NCBI GenBank assembly: GCA_964342185.1
Contig: CAYFER010000001.1
Span: 1-64,000, forward strand
Length of the DNA stretch: 64,000 nucleotides
Direction: 5' to 3'
DNA from: CAUZIB01 sp964342185
GTDB lineage: Bacteria > Acidobacteriota > Vicinamibacteria > Vicinamibacterales > UBA8438
The notes under the pieces were generated by a model, which was not told where the DNA came from, did no database searches, and saw only the letters and a list, made by a program, of their open reading frames with translations. Below are positions 34,827 through 44,500 of this stretch, in pieces. Made by a program: the position numbers and the translations under genes. Within the stretch, counting starts at the first letter, position 1, and every line of letters starts with the position of its first letter.

Positions 34827-35837
34827 TTAATTGCCAGATTCTTTAACCGTTTTAATTATCGCTGCAGCAACCTTATACGGGTCCGCATTGGATGCGGGTC
34901 GGCGATCTTCCAGCCTTCCTTTCCATCCGGCGTCAATTGTTCCGACAGGAATTCTGATTGATGCGCCACGATCAGAAATTCCGAAACTAAATTTGTCGAG
35001 AGCTTCTGTTTCATGGGCACCTGTCAGTCGTTGGTCATTGTCGGCGCCGTAAACATCAATATGCCTCTGAATTTGTTTTCCAAAGGCCTCGCAAATTTTT
35101 GTAAACGTGGCTTCATTGCCAGCGTTACGCATTGCGCCATTTGAGAAATTGGCATGCATACCAGAACCGTTCCAGTCGGTTGCGCCCAGTGGTTTCGGAT
35201 GCCACTCAATCGCATAGCCATATTTTTCTCCGCAGCGCTCTAGAATGTAACGAGCAACCCACGTTTCGTCGCCAGCCCGCTTGGCGCCTTTACCAAAGAC
35301 CTGGAATTCCCACTGACCAGATGCGACTTCCGCATTGATACCTTCCACATTGATACCCGCTTCTAAACATGCATCGAGGTGTTCGTCAACGCAGGCTCGC
35401 CCGTAGGCATTTTTTGCGCCCACGGAACAGTAATAGGGCCCCTGTGGTCCAGGGTAACCACGTTCTGGAAAACCTGGAGGCAGTTGGGTACGGATATCCC
35501 ACAAGAAGTATTCTTGTTCATAACCGAACCAAAAATCGTCGTCATCGTCATCGATAGTGGCGCGTCCATTCGACTCGTGCGGCGTTCCATCTGCATTCAG
35601 AACTTCGGTCATGACCAAGTAGCCGTTCTTTCGGCACGGGTCAGGATAAATGGCCACTGGTTTTAACAAGCAGTCCGAATCTTCGCCGGTGGCCTGTTCG
35701 GTCGAACTGCCATCGAACGACCACATGGGGCATTCTTCAAGGGTGCCATTGAAATTCTTTTCGATTCGTGTTTTTGAACGTAGACTCTGTGTTGGTTTGT
35801 AGCCATCCAACCAGATGTACTCTAGCTTTTTAGTCAT
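34827..35837 (-). CDS. glnII: Glutamine synthetase type II (eukaryote-like)
   Basis: Makes glutamine from glutamate, ammonia and ATP. At 336 residues it is GSII length, much shorter than GSI (about 470). Motifs: FDGSSTEQA near 42, YEQEYFLWD near 106 (metal-binding Glu), INAEVASGQWEFQV near 164, and GSGMHANFS near 225. The C-terminal DRGASIRIP block binds ATP and glutamate. There is no adenylylation loop, so control by GlnE does not apply. The start has GGAG about a dozen bases ahead. It is the last gene of the nitrogen block and has its own 123-base upstream region, with an inverted repeat at 35865-35885. Confidence 0.96.
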   Translation of the reverse strand: MTKKLEYIWLDGYKPTQSLRSKTRIEKNFNGTLEECPMWSFDGSSTEQATGEDSDCLLKPVAIYPDPCRKNGYLVMTEVLNADGTPHESNGRATIDDDDDDFWFGYEQEYFLWDIRTQLPPGFPERGYPGPQGPYYCSVGAKNAYGRACVDEHLDACLEAGINVEGINAEVASGQWEFQVFGKGAKRAGDETWVARYILERCGEKYGYAIEWHPKPLGATDWNGSGMHANFSNGAMRNAGNEATFTKICEAFGKQIQRHIDVYGADNDQRLTGAHETEALDKFSFGISDRGASIRIPVGTIDAGWKGRLEDRRPASNADPYKVAAAIIKTVKESGN

Positions 35838-35864
35838 CGTGCAATTAGCTCCTTATGTGGGTAC

Positions 35865-35885
35865 GAGAGAATGTATAGATTTCTC
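35865..35885 (-). promoter_or_regulatory. Inverted repeat upstream of glnII
   Basis: AGAGAA (35865-35870) and TTCTCT (35880-35885) are separated by nine bases that contain TATA, 28 bases before the glnII start. It could be an operator or a promoter-overlapping site. I saw no sigma54 promoter (TGGC-N8-TTGCA type) in the 123-base gap. Confidence 0.35.
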
Positions 35886-35960
35886 TTAAGAAAAGCTATT
35901 AATCTGTGAGTAATCACGACGTTGTTGCTGTCATGAAGGTTGTGTAAATAAAGCGCGCAT

Positions 35961-38534
35961 TCAATCATTGTTTTGACCGTCTTTGAGTAAGGTCTCCAGC
36001 TCACTACGCAGATGGTCAGAGTCCTGCGGTGACAGTTTTGAACCGTTCTTGGTGAGGTGGAACACGTCGACTGCTCGGCTTCCTTCTGTCGATGCCAACA
36101 CCAATTCGATGTCGCACTGGTGTTGGGAAATTACTCGGCTGATACGGTACAACAACCCCCACGAGTTTTGACTGATAATTTCCAGAATACTGAAACGACC
36201 CGAATATTCGTTGTCCATGTGTACAACCACTTGGATTCTTCCTCGTGGCGTCCGCTCAAAAAAGCCTTGTTCTTTGGGTTTTAGGGTCGCGTCAATGTTT
36301 TCACGACTAGCGACGACGTCTTTTAATCTGTGAACGAACTCTTTCTGTCCTCCCTGGTTTAAGCGAAAAAAACTCTCTGCATCTGTGAACTGAAAGATAT
36401 CAAGGGCCACGCCTTGCTTGTTTGACATGGCTTGACCTCGCAAGATATCCATTCCGAAATACGACAATACACCACAAATTCTTGCATATAGTTTTGGCTG
36501 ATCGACCGACACAACCGTAAGCTCCCAAAATGAATCTGTCGCCTTAAGTGCGCAATGAACGTCAGAGGAATCAAGATTTCGTGAGAGACGGATATGTTCG
36601 TAGATGCCAGTAGTATCGACCAAGCGAAGGTAACGGTGAGGGAACCCGTCAAGAAACAATTCCAGCTCAGTATGGTCGATGTCGTTCGGGCGTTCTTCTT
36701 GTAATTCGCTTAAGGTAGTCCCTGTAGAATCGATTACTTCATCGCCGTATCCGAGCGTCAATCTGTTGTAAGTGTCAACGTACAGTCGCCAAAGCAACTC
36801 TTCCTTCCACGGCGTCATAACCTCAGGTCCTACGGCTTCAACGTCGACCAGAGTGAGCAGGCACAGCAATTTTAGTCGGTCTTCGGTTCCCACAAGCTTA
36901 GCCAGACGCTGAACGACATCAGGATCTTCAGCATCTCGTCTGAATGCGGCAGTTGACATCTGTAGATGGTGGCGGATCAGAAACGATACGGTGGCGATGT
37001 CGCGTTCGGGTAGTCGAATTCGTCGGAGAGCTCCCAGAGCCATCCGAACCCCTTCCTCGCAGTGGTTTCGGTTGGTCCATTTCCCGACGTCGTGGAAAAG
37101 GAGTGACAGTACCAATAGTTCGGATGCTGGTAATTCTTCGAGTAAATTGCTAAATCGTCTTCGACTTTCCCGTTTGGGATTGCACAGAGACTCAAGGTTC
37201 TTAATCGTTCGCAAGGTGTGTTCGTCGACAGTGAACTTGTGATAAAAGTCTCGAATAACACAACAGTAGATTTTCTGAAATTCTGGAAACATGCGGCCAA
37301 GAAAGCCACTGTCGTGCATTTCAGACAGTCGGGCATATAGACCTGGTTTAGGCTTTAGAATACGTAGCAAACAGTCCCGCTGTTCCTCTGTTGGGAAAAA
37401 GCGTTCAGGTGAGTAGCGGTCACCATGACGCTCGATACAGGTTAAGACTTCCGGCGATACGCCGCAATCTTCGTCGAGGGCAACTTCAAAGGCGGTCAGC
37501 CATGTATCTGGACGCATCGATGCATGTGTGCCATCTATGAATGACACTTCCCCGCACTGTTTTACCAATTGGTCGCCGACGGGGACTGGTTTGTTGTCAG
37601 AGACTGGTATCAGAGCTTTAGTTGATTCGGCCAACGAACGGCTTACAATACGTGCATGGTGGAAGTATGTACTCATCAATGTTTCGACTATGCGACTACG
37701 GGTCGAATTTCCCAAGTTGAACGCCGATGCCACAATGTCCTGAAGTTCGTGGCTTAGCAGATTGAGATTTCTGCCGCGCTCTAGGTGCAGAATCGAGCGA
37801 ATACGAAGCATGAAATCTTCAGCTTCGGCGAGTCGTCCGACCTCGAGGGTGAGTAGCGGGTGTGAGTCTGCCAAAGTTTGCAACATCCGGCTTGCCGAAA
37901 TATCGCGAAGCCCACCAGGCACATTTTTGATGTCAGGTTCCAGGTGGTAGAGCGTGTTCGCGAATTGCGAATGTCGCTTCCTAATGAGTTCACATAGAGC
38001 CTCGCGCGTGCCGGTTCGCCAAGCGGCATTGTCCGTAAGACAAGACTTGGAAAAGTCTTTGAATAGCGTCGTGTTGCCTGCGAGAAATCTAGCGTCAAGA
38101 AGAGACACTAAGTACTCTGGATTTTCACTTTCCACGGTTTTAAGGTTGGCAAATTCTCGAACATGATGGCCTACTTCCAGTCGAAGATCCCACAGAGGGT
38201 GCAACATCGACTTTAGAAAGGTTTCTTCAGAAGGTCCAACCGGTTGGTCGAATACGATAAGGATATCTACGTCTGAATGCAGCAACATTTGCCTGCGGCC
38301 ATAACCACCAACAGCAATGAGCGCATGAGGCGCTTCTGTGTCTTGCTGGGCTTTCTTGTGTATCTGGTAGAGCAGTCCGTCGATCTGGTCAGAGTACTCA
38401 CCAAGAGCCGTGAGTCCGGCGCCGGCCGTTCGAGTTCTTTGAATCAGTTCCGCTTTGGCTTGGTCTAGGTGATTTTGCAGAGGCGCTGCAGACGTAGTAT
38501 CCGTCGGCGAGACCCCTGGCTCAGATGACGTCAT
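35961..38534 (-). CDS. glnD: Bifunctional PII uridylyltransferase/uridylyl-removing enzyme
   Basis: Senses glutamine and attaches or removes UMP on PII proteins. The 857 residues show the full order: nucleotidyltransferase (about 70-200; GGYGRRQMLLHSDVDI with the Ser-Asp-x-Asp metal site at 87-90), the GlnD linker region with IKNVPGGLRD near 198, an HD domain (SLLFHDVGKW), and two C-terminal ACT domains (WELTVVSVDQPKLYARICGVL and SILEIISQNSWGLLYRISRVI). Both activities should be intact. It follows the activator gene by 20 bases. PII itself is not in the window. Confidence 0.95.
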   Translation of the reverse strand: MTSSEPGVSPTDTTSAAPLQNHLDQAKAELIQRTRTAGAGLTALGEYSDQIDGLLYQIHKKAQQDTEAPHALIAVGGYGRRQMLLHSDVDILIVFDQPVGPSEETFLKSMLHPLWDLRLEVGHHVREFANLKTVESENPEYLVSLLDARFLAGNTTLFKDFSKSCLTDNAAWRTGTREALCELIRKRHSQFANTLYHLEPDIKNVPGGLRDISASRMLQTLADSHPLLTLEVGRLAEAEDFMLRIRSILHLERGRNLNLLSHELQDIVASAFNLGNSTRSRIVETLMSTYFHHARIVSRSLAESTKALIPVSDNKPVPVGDQLVKQCGEVSFIDGTHASMRPDTWLTAFEVALDEDCGVSPEVLTCIERHGDRYSPERFFPTEEQRDCLLRILKPKPGLYARLSEMHDSGFLGRMFPEFQKIYCCVIRDFYHKFTVDEHTLRTIKNLESLCNPKRESRRRFSNLLEELPASELLVLSLLFHDVGKWTNRNHCEEGVRMALGALRRIRLPERDIATVSFLIRHHLQMSTAAFRRDAEDPDVVQRLAKLVGTEDRLKLLCLLTLVDVEAVGPEVMTPWKEELLWRLYVDTYNRLTLGYGDEVIDSTGTTLSELQEERPNDIDHTELELFLDGFPHRYLRLVDTTGIYEHIRLSRNLDSSDVHCALKATDSFWELTVVSVDQPKLYARICGVLSYFGMDILRGQAMSNKQGVALDIFQFTDAESFFRLNQGGQKEFVHRLKDVVASRENIDATLKPKEQGFFERTPRGRIQVVVHMDNEYSGRFSILEIISQNSWGLLYRISRVISQHQCDIELVLASTEGSRAVDVFHLTKNGSKLSPQDSDHLRSELETLLKDGQNND

Positions 38535-38554
38535 CGCAATTTGTAATCCACAGG

Positions 38555-40093
38555 TTAGTCTCTGAACCGGCGACCATCAATGTCGTATTTCTTGACTTTG
38601 TAGCTGATGATTCGCTCAGTTGAGTTTAAGAGTTTCGCGGCTTGTAGCCGATTCCCGCGTGTAGTTTTGAGGGCGTCTTGAATCAGGTCCTTCTCATAAG
38701 CCCCGACTGCTTCGGCCAGTGATGAGGTTGTGAGTGTATCTGACGCCTCCGCTGTCTGAAGCGTGGGGGGAAGGTGATGGGCATGGACTACACTTCCATC
38801 ACAGACCAGCACAGCGCGTTCAATGGTATTTTCTAACTCTCGGACATTACCTGGCCAGTGGTAGGCCATTAACATGTCAATAGCTGGCGTTGATATACGT
38901 TTGATCGCTTTTCCATGTTCCACAGCATATTTTTCAAGAAAGCTGTCTGCCAACAAAAGCATGTCTGTCTTCCGGTCTCGCAGTGGTGGTACAAAAATAC
39001 TGAACACATTAAGTCGATAATGGAGGTCCTCTCGAAAAGTTTTAGCGGCGATTGCCTTCTCTAGGTCGGCATTGGTCGCGGCGATTAGCCTCACATCCGC
39101 TTTGACTGATTCTGTGCCGCCAAGTCGCTCGAATTCACGATCTTGGAGGACTCTGAGGAGCTTGACCTGAGTAGAGAGATTGATGTCACCAATTTCGTCC
39201 AGAAATAAGCTGCCTCGCTCAGCGCGCTCGAAACGGCCTTTCTTACGCTCGTTTGCACCAGTAAACGCACCTTTTTCATAACCGAACAGCTCCGATTCAA
39301 TCAATGAATCCGGTAAAGCTGCACAACTGACTTTAATGAAAGGGCTTTTCGATCGAGCGGAGTTGTAGTGTATCGCATGGGCAATCAGTTCCTTGCCAGT
39401 ACCAGACTCACCGCGAATAAGGACGGTCGTATTGGTTGCTGCGACACGAGCGATTTGTTCGAAGACTTGTCTCATCGGACCGCTGGTGCCGATGATCTGT
39501 GAAAAATCGTAACGTTCTTTCAGTTCTTCCTTGAGGTGGATATTTTCGTCAAGTAGACGTTGTCGTTCGGCTTCGACTAACTGCTTAACCCGGAGTGCTT
39601 GGCCAAACATCGTGGCAACTACCTGGAATAGCTGAAGGTCTCGATCGTAGTCACGGTCTTTAACAAAAGGTAAGTCAACGTTCATAGCTCCGACAGGTTT
39701 TCGTTGCCCAGCGATGGGCACACAGATGAAGGAAGTCTCTGACCTTCTGGCTTTGAGTCGCCGCCCGGTCCGATGCAGAAAAGTTGGTTCTTGACTGATT
39801 CGAGGCACCACCACTGGACGGCCTGTCTGAACGACTTGACCCGTTATGCCTTCGCCAGCTTTCCATGTTGCCTTACGACCCTCGGCGGTTAGACCTTCGG
39901 AGGCTTCGATCTCCAAGCGATTTGTGTCCGGGTTTTGCAGAACGACGGAGGTTCGAGAAACTCCGTAGAGATGCCCCAGGATTTGGAGACCACGCTGCAA
40001 ACCAGCGCGTGGACTGCGAGCTGCAGCTAGCGCGCGGTTGACGTCAGCCAGTGTCGCCAGAAACGTTGCTTCAGACGAGACTTTCTTCTTCAT
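38555..40093 (-). CDS. Sigma54-dependent activator with GAF domain (NifA-like architecture)
   Basis: A 512-residue enhancer-binding protein: N-terminal GAF domain (about 10-170), AAA+ domain (about 200-435) and C-terminal Fis-type helix-turn-helix (about 465-512). The AAA+ part has Walker A RGESGTGKE, the sigma54-contacting GAFTGA loop (YEKGAFTGANE), Walker B LFLDEIGD and the WPGNVRELEN block. The GAF-AAA-Fis order is that of NifA, and it could respond to 2-oxoglutarate, PII or redox state. Its place between gltD and glnD suggests nitrogen control. The AAA+ Cys residues used for oxygen sensing in some NifA proteins are not obvious. No nif gene is seen. Confidence 0.92.
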   Translation of the reverse strand: MKKKVSSEATFLATLADVNRALAAARSPRAGLQRGLQILGHLYGVSRTSVVLQNPDTNRLEIEASEGLTAEGRKATWKAGEGITGQVVQTGRPVVVPRISQEPTFLHRTGRRLKARRSETSFICVPIAGQRKPVGAMNVDLPFVKDRDYDRDLQLFQVVATMFGQALRVKQLVEAERQRLLDENIHLKEELKERYDFSQIIGTSGPMRQVFEQIARVAATNTTVLIRGESGTGKELIAHAIHYNSARSKSPFIKVSCAALPDSLIESELFGYEKGAFTGANERKKGRFERAERGSLFLDEIGDINLSTQVKLLRVLQDREFERLGGTESVKADVRLIAATNADLEKAIAAKTFREDLHYRLNVFSIFVPPLRDRKTDMLLLADSFLEKYAVEHGKAIKRISTPAIDMLMAYHWPGNVRELENTIERAVLVCDGSVVHAHHLPPTLQTAEASDTLTTSSLAEAVGAYEKDLIQDALKTTRGNRLQAAKLLNSTERIISYKVKKYDIDGRRFRD

Positions 40094-40126
40094 CGTTGTT
40101 GCGAACCGCGTTAGCAGTATCGGTGT

Positions 40127-41572
40127 CTACAAAGGTGCCCTAAGAGTTGATGAGCCCATCAGATAGGCATCCAGACTCCGAGCAGCGCTCCGACCCTCAG
40201 CGATAGCCCAGACGATAAGGGACTGGCCTTTTTGCATGTCTCCTGCTGTAAAAATGCCGGGAGTAGACGTCATCCATTGCTTGTCTCGCGAGACCGTTCC
40301 TCGGTCCGTTAGTTGAACACCTAGTTCGGTCAGCAGGCCATTTCTTTCTGGTCCGACAAAACCCATCGCCAAAAGCACGAGGTCGGCCTTTATTTCAAAA
40401 TTGTCTTCTGGAATTGAGTTGAATCTCGGTCGGCCGTCCGTATAACTGACCTCCACCTTGTTTCCATGAAGCACGGCTACCCGTCCGGTCGTATCGCCAC
40501 TAAACTTTTGCGTTGAGACTGCGTAGAGTCGGTCGCCTCCTTCTTCATGGGCCGAAGACACTCGAAAGATATTTGGCCAGTTTGGCCAAGGGTTATCTGC
40601 TGCTCTCGCATCAGGGGGGCGCTCAAGTAGTTCCAGTTGCGAAACCGAGGCAGCCCCTTGGCGATGAGCCGTGCCGAGACAGTCTGCTCCGGTATCACCA
40701 CCACCAATGATCACTACGTGTCTACCACTGGCTGAGATAATTTCACTGTCCGCAATCGTGTCACCTTCGCAAATGCGGTTTTGCTGAGTGAGATACTCCA
40801 TGGCAAAGTGAATGCCTGTGAGTTCTCGCCCGGGTACCTTTAGGTCGCGAGGCCAGCCAGCTCCCCCCGCCAGAAGCATCGCGTCATGTTCCCGTTGAAT
40901 CTGTTTTGCGGAGACGTCAACTCCTACGTTTATTTCTGTTCGAAAGCGAATTCCTTCTTCTTCAAGAATCGACAGCCGTCGCGATAAGAACCGCTTCTCC
41001 ATTTTGAACTCGGGTATTCCGTATCGAAGCAGACCTCCGATACGGTCTGATTTTTCGTAGACTGTGACGGTGTGTCCGGCCTGATTGAGTTGGTCGGCCG
41101 CGGCTAGACCCGCAGGTCCTGAGCCAACTATGGCTACGGTCTTGCCAGACCGCTTGTCTGGTGGTGTCGCGCGTATCCACCCTTCGTTAAAAGCTCGTTC
41201 TACTATCGCCAGTTCTACTGATTTGATAGTTACGGGATCGCGATCAATGGCGAGCACACAGGAACCTTCGCATGGCGCAGGACACAGGCGACCGGTCCAT
41301 TCCGGAAAGTTATTTGTTTTGTGCAGGCGGTCAATCGCGGCATGCCATTTGTCGCGATACACCAAATCGTTCCAGTCAGGTATCAGATTTCCAAGGGGAC
41401 AGCCCTCGTGGCAAAAAGGGATGCCGCAGTCCATACACCGAGCACCTTGGTCTCGAAGGTCGGCCGAAGCATACGGAAGGTAGACCTCACGCCAATCCTT
41501 GATCCGCTCGTCTATTGGTCGAGCTGGTGGTTTTTGTCTTTCGATATCAATAAAGCCCTTGAGTTTGCCCAT
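40127..41572 (-). CDS. gltD: Glutamate synthase (NADPH) small subunit
   Basis: Supplies electrons to GltB. A 481-residue flavoprotein with N-terminal Fe-S Cys residues (ARCMDCGIPFCHEGCPLGNL) and two Rossmann motifs: GSGPAGLAAADQL for FAD near 152 and IIGGGDTGADCLG for NADPH near 291. The AGDMQKGQSLIVWAIAEGR C-terminal FAD motif is present. It follows gltB by 15 bases and is translated with it. Confidence 0.96.
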   Translation of the reverse strand: MGKLKGFIDIERQKPPARPIDERIKDWREVYLPYASADLRDQGARCMDCGIPFCHEGCPLGNLIPDWNDLVYRDKWHAAIDRLHKTNNFPEWTGRLCPAPCEGSCVLAIDRDPVTIKSVELAIVERAFNEGWIRATPPDKRSGKTVAIVGSGPAGLAAADQLNQAGHTVTVYEKSDRIGGLLRYGIPEFKMEKRFLSRRLSILEEEGIRFRTEINVGVDVSAKQIQREHDAMLLAGGAGWPRDLKVPGRELTGIHFAMEYLTQQNRICEGDTIADSEIISASGRHVVIIGGGDTGADCLGTAHRQGAASVSQLELLERPPDARAADNPWPNWPNIFRVSSAHEEGGDRLYAVSTQKFSGDTTGRVAVLHGNKVEVSYTDGRPRFNSIPEDNFEIKADLVLLAMGFVGPERNGLLTELGVQLTDRGTVSRDKQWMTSTPGIFTAGDMQKGQSLIVWAIAEGRSAARSLDAYLMGSSTLRAPL

Positions 41573-41587
41573 GTGATTTTCAGTCCT

Positions 41588-44500
41588 TCATCTATACGGG
41601 CCACTCGGGTCGACGAGACGGTGAAGCGGAGCCCCAATTAATTCGGAGAACTTTGGTTCACGTGATTCAGCATGAGCACGAGCCTCGGCTTGTAAGACAC
41701 GTTTATAATCGCGCGGCATAATTTTGACAAAGCCTACGCCGCTATCCGCAAGCAATGTGTTCCAATTGTCTAATACCCATTGGCCACGGTGACTATTAGT
41801 AAGGCCAACATGGCGAGCCACCAAGTCGCGAACGAACGACGAATCGTTAGCATCGAGTGGTTCAAGATCGACCATTGCCGGGTTGCAGCGTCTTTCAAAA
41901 TTACCTTCTAGATCGAGTACATAGGCAATCCCACCACTCATTCCCGCGGCAAAGTTCCAGCCGGTGGGACCAAGAATAACGGCGCGGCCACCGGTCATGT
42001 ACTCGCAACCGTGATCCCCAATCCCTTCCACAACGGCATTCGCGCCACTGTTTCGCACACAGAAACGTTCACCGGCAATTCCACGAATAAATGCTTCACC
42101 ACCAGTTGCTCCATACAAAGCCACGTTGCCAATAATGATGTTGTCTTCTGCGACAAACGTCGACCGATCCGGTGGATAAATTGTCAGCTTGCCTCCTGAC
42201 AATCCTTTCCCAAAATAATCGTTAGCGTCACCAGCGATCGTTAACGAAATTCCGGGTGGAACAAATGCTCCGAAACTTTGTCCGGCTGATCCATCAAAAG
42301 TTACCCGGATAGTGTCATCCGGTAAGCCAGCCCCACCACAGCGGCTAGTTAGTTCGTAACCGAGCATTGTGCCAACGGTTCTGTTGACATTTCGAATGGG
42401 CAAACGAAATTCGACCGGTGTGCCATGTTCGAGTGCGTCGCGAGAAGATCGAATTAACTCATTGTCCAGAGCTTGGTCTAAACCATGATCCTGCGATTGG
42501 GTGCATCGACGGCCAACTTCAGGCGACACTTCTGGTTGCTCGAGAATCTTCGAAAGATCCAAGCCTTTGGCTTTCCAATGGTCAACCGCCGAGGCCACAT
42601 CTAACTCATCGACTCGACCAATCATATCGTTCATGGTTCGAAAACCTAGACTGGCCATCAATTCACGCACTTCCTCGGCAACAAAACGGAAGAAATTTTC
42701 AACGAACTCAGGCTTGCCGGTGAAATGTGCGCGAAGTTCAGGATTTTGGGTGGCGATTCCGACTGGGCATGTGTCGAGGTGGCAGACTCGCATCATTATG
42801 CAACCCGATACAACGAGTGGAGCAGTAGAGAACCCGTATTCTTCCGCCCCCAACAACGCGGCAATAACGACATCACGTCCTGTTTTCATTTGACCATCGA
42901 CCTGTACCACGATCCGGTCCCGTAGATCATTCAACACGAGTACTTGTTGAGTCTCGGCAAGTCCAAGCTCCCACGGCACTCCCGCGTGCTTGATGCTAGT
43001 CAAAGGCGAGGCGCCGGTACCACCATCATGGCCAGAGATTAGTACGACGTCTGAGTGAGCCTTGGAAACACCCGCCGCGACGGTTCCAACGCCGACCTCA
43101 GCGACCAACTTCACATGAACCCGAGCTTTTGGATTTGCGTTCTTTAGGTCGTGAATCAACTGTGCTAAGTCTTCAATTGAATAAATGTCGTGATGCGGTG
43201 GAGGTGAAATTAATCCAACTCCAGGTGTTGAGTAACGTACTTTTGCAATCCAAGGGTAGACCTTAAATCCAGGTAGTTGACCGCCCTCACCCGGTTTCGC
43301 ACCTTGCGCCATCTTGATTTGAAGATCGTCCGCGTTGACTAAATATTCACTGGTGACGCCAAAGCGCCCAGAGGCCACCTGCTTAACCGCACTGCGCCTC
43401 AGGTCCCCATTCGAGTCCGGTGAAAAACGACTCGGATCTTCACCGCCTTCTCCGGTGTTCGATTTTCCACCGAGTCGGTTCATCGCGATTGCTAATGTTT
43501 CGTGGGCTTCGGCGCTGATGGATCCATATGACATTGCCCCCGTTGAAAATCTCTTGAAGATCGTTTCGACAGGTTCAACCTCATCGATCGGGATCGATTG
43601 TCGTATGTTCTTGAACGTAAATAGGCCACGTAGTGTCGCACGACGTCGACTTTGGTCATTGACGTATTCTGCATACTCTCGATAGATCTCAAACTGACCC
43701 GATCGGGAGGCGTGTTGGAGTTTGAATACCGTTTCAGGATTGAAAAGGTGATATTCGCCATCGCGACGCCACTGATATTCGCCACCGGAGTCAAGTTCTT
43801 CATCTTCCCGACCGCGTTGAGGAAAAGCCTGGGTGTGCCGCCGGATCACTTCTTCTGCAACGGTTTCGATTCCAATACCGCCAAGTCGTGAGGCGGTGGA
43901 AGTGAAGTATTGTTCGACGAAGGTGTGATTAAGTCCGACTGCCTCAAAAATCTGTGCACCACGGTAACTTTGCAAGGCCGAAATACCCATCTTGGACATT
44001 ACTTTCAACACACCCTTCGTGCAGGCCTTTATGTAGTGTTGAATTGCTTCCGGAAGCTCACGCTCACTCAGTTCACCTTCGGCGATCAGTTGCTCGATTG
44101 TTTCGAATGCCAGATACGGGTTGATTGCCGCGGCACCGTAGCCCAAGAGGAGGGCCATGTGATGGACTTCCCTAGCTTCACCCGATTCGATGATTAGCGC
44201 ACACTTTGTTCGAGTACCTTCCCGCACAAGATGATGGTGCACACCGGCTGTCGCGAGAAGACTTGGAATCGCCGCGTTGTTTACATCGACTCCACGATCA
44301 GAGAGTACTAGGAGTGTGTGGTTAGATGCGACGGCCTCACTTGCCAGGTTGCACAGTTCTGTCATTGAAGCTTCAAGGCCGGCCGCACCCTTTTCTGGCG
44401 AGAAGAGTATCGGCAGTGTTACTGACCGGAATGCAGGGTCGGCGACATGTCGCAGCGTTGCCAGGTCGTTGTTGTCGATGACGGGGGTATCGATCTTGAT

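Noticed and set aside
38555..40093. True NifA controlling nitrogen fixation
   Set aside because: The architecture matches, but no nif gene is seen and the neighbours are glutamate and glutamine metabolism.
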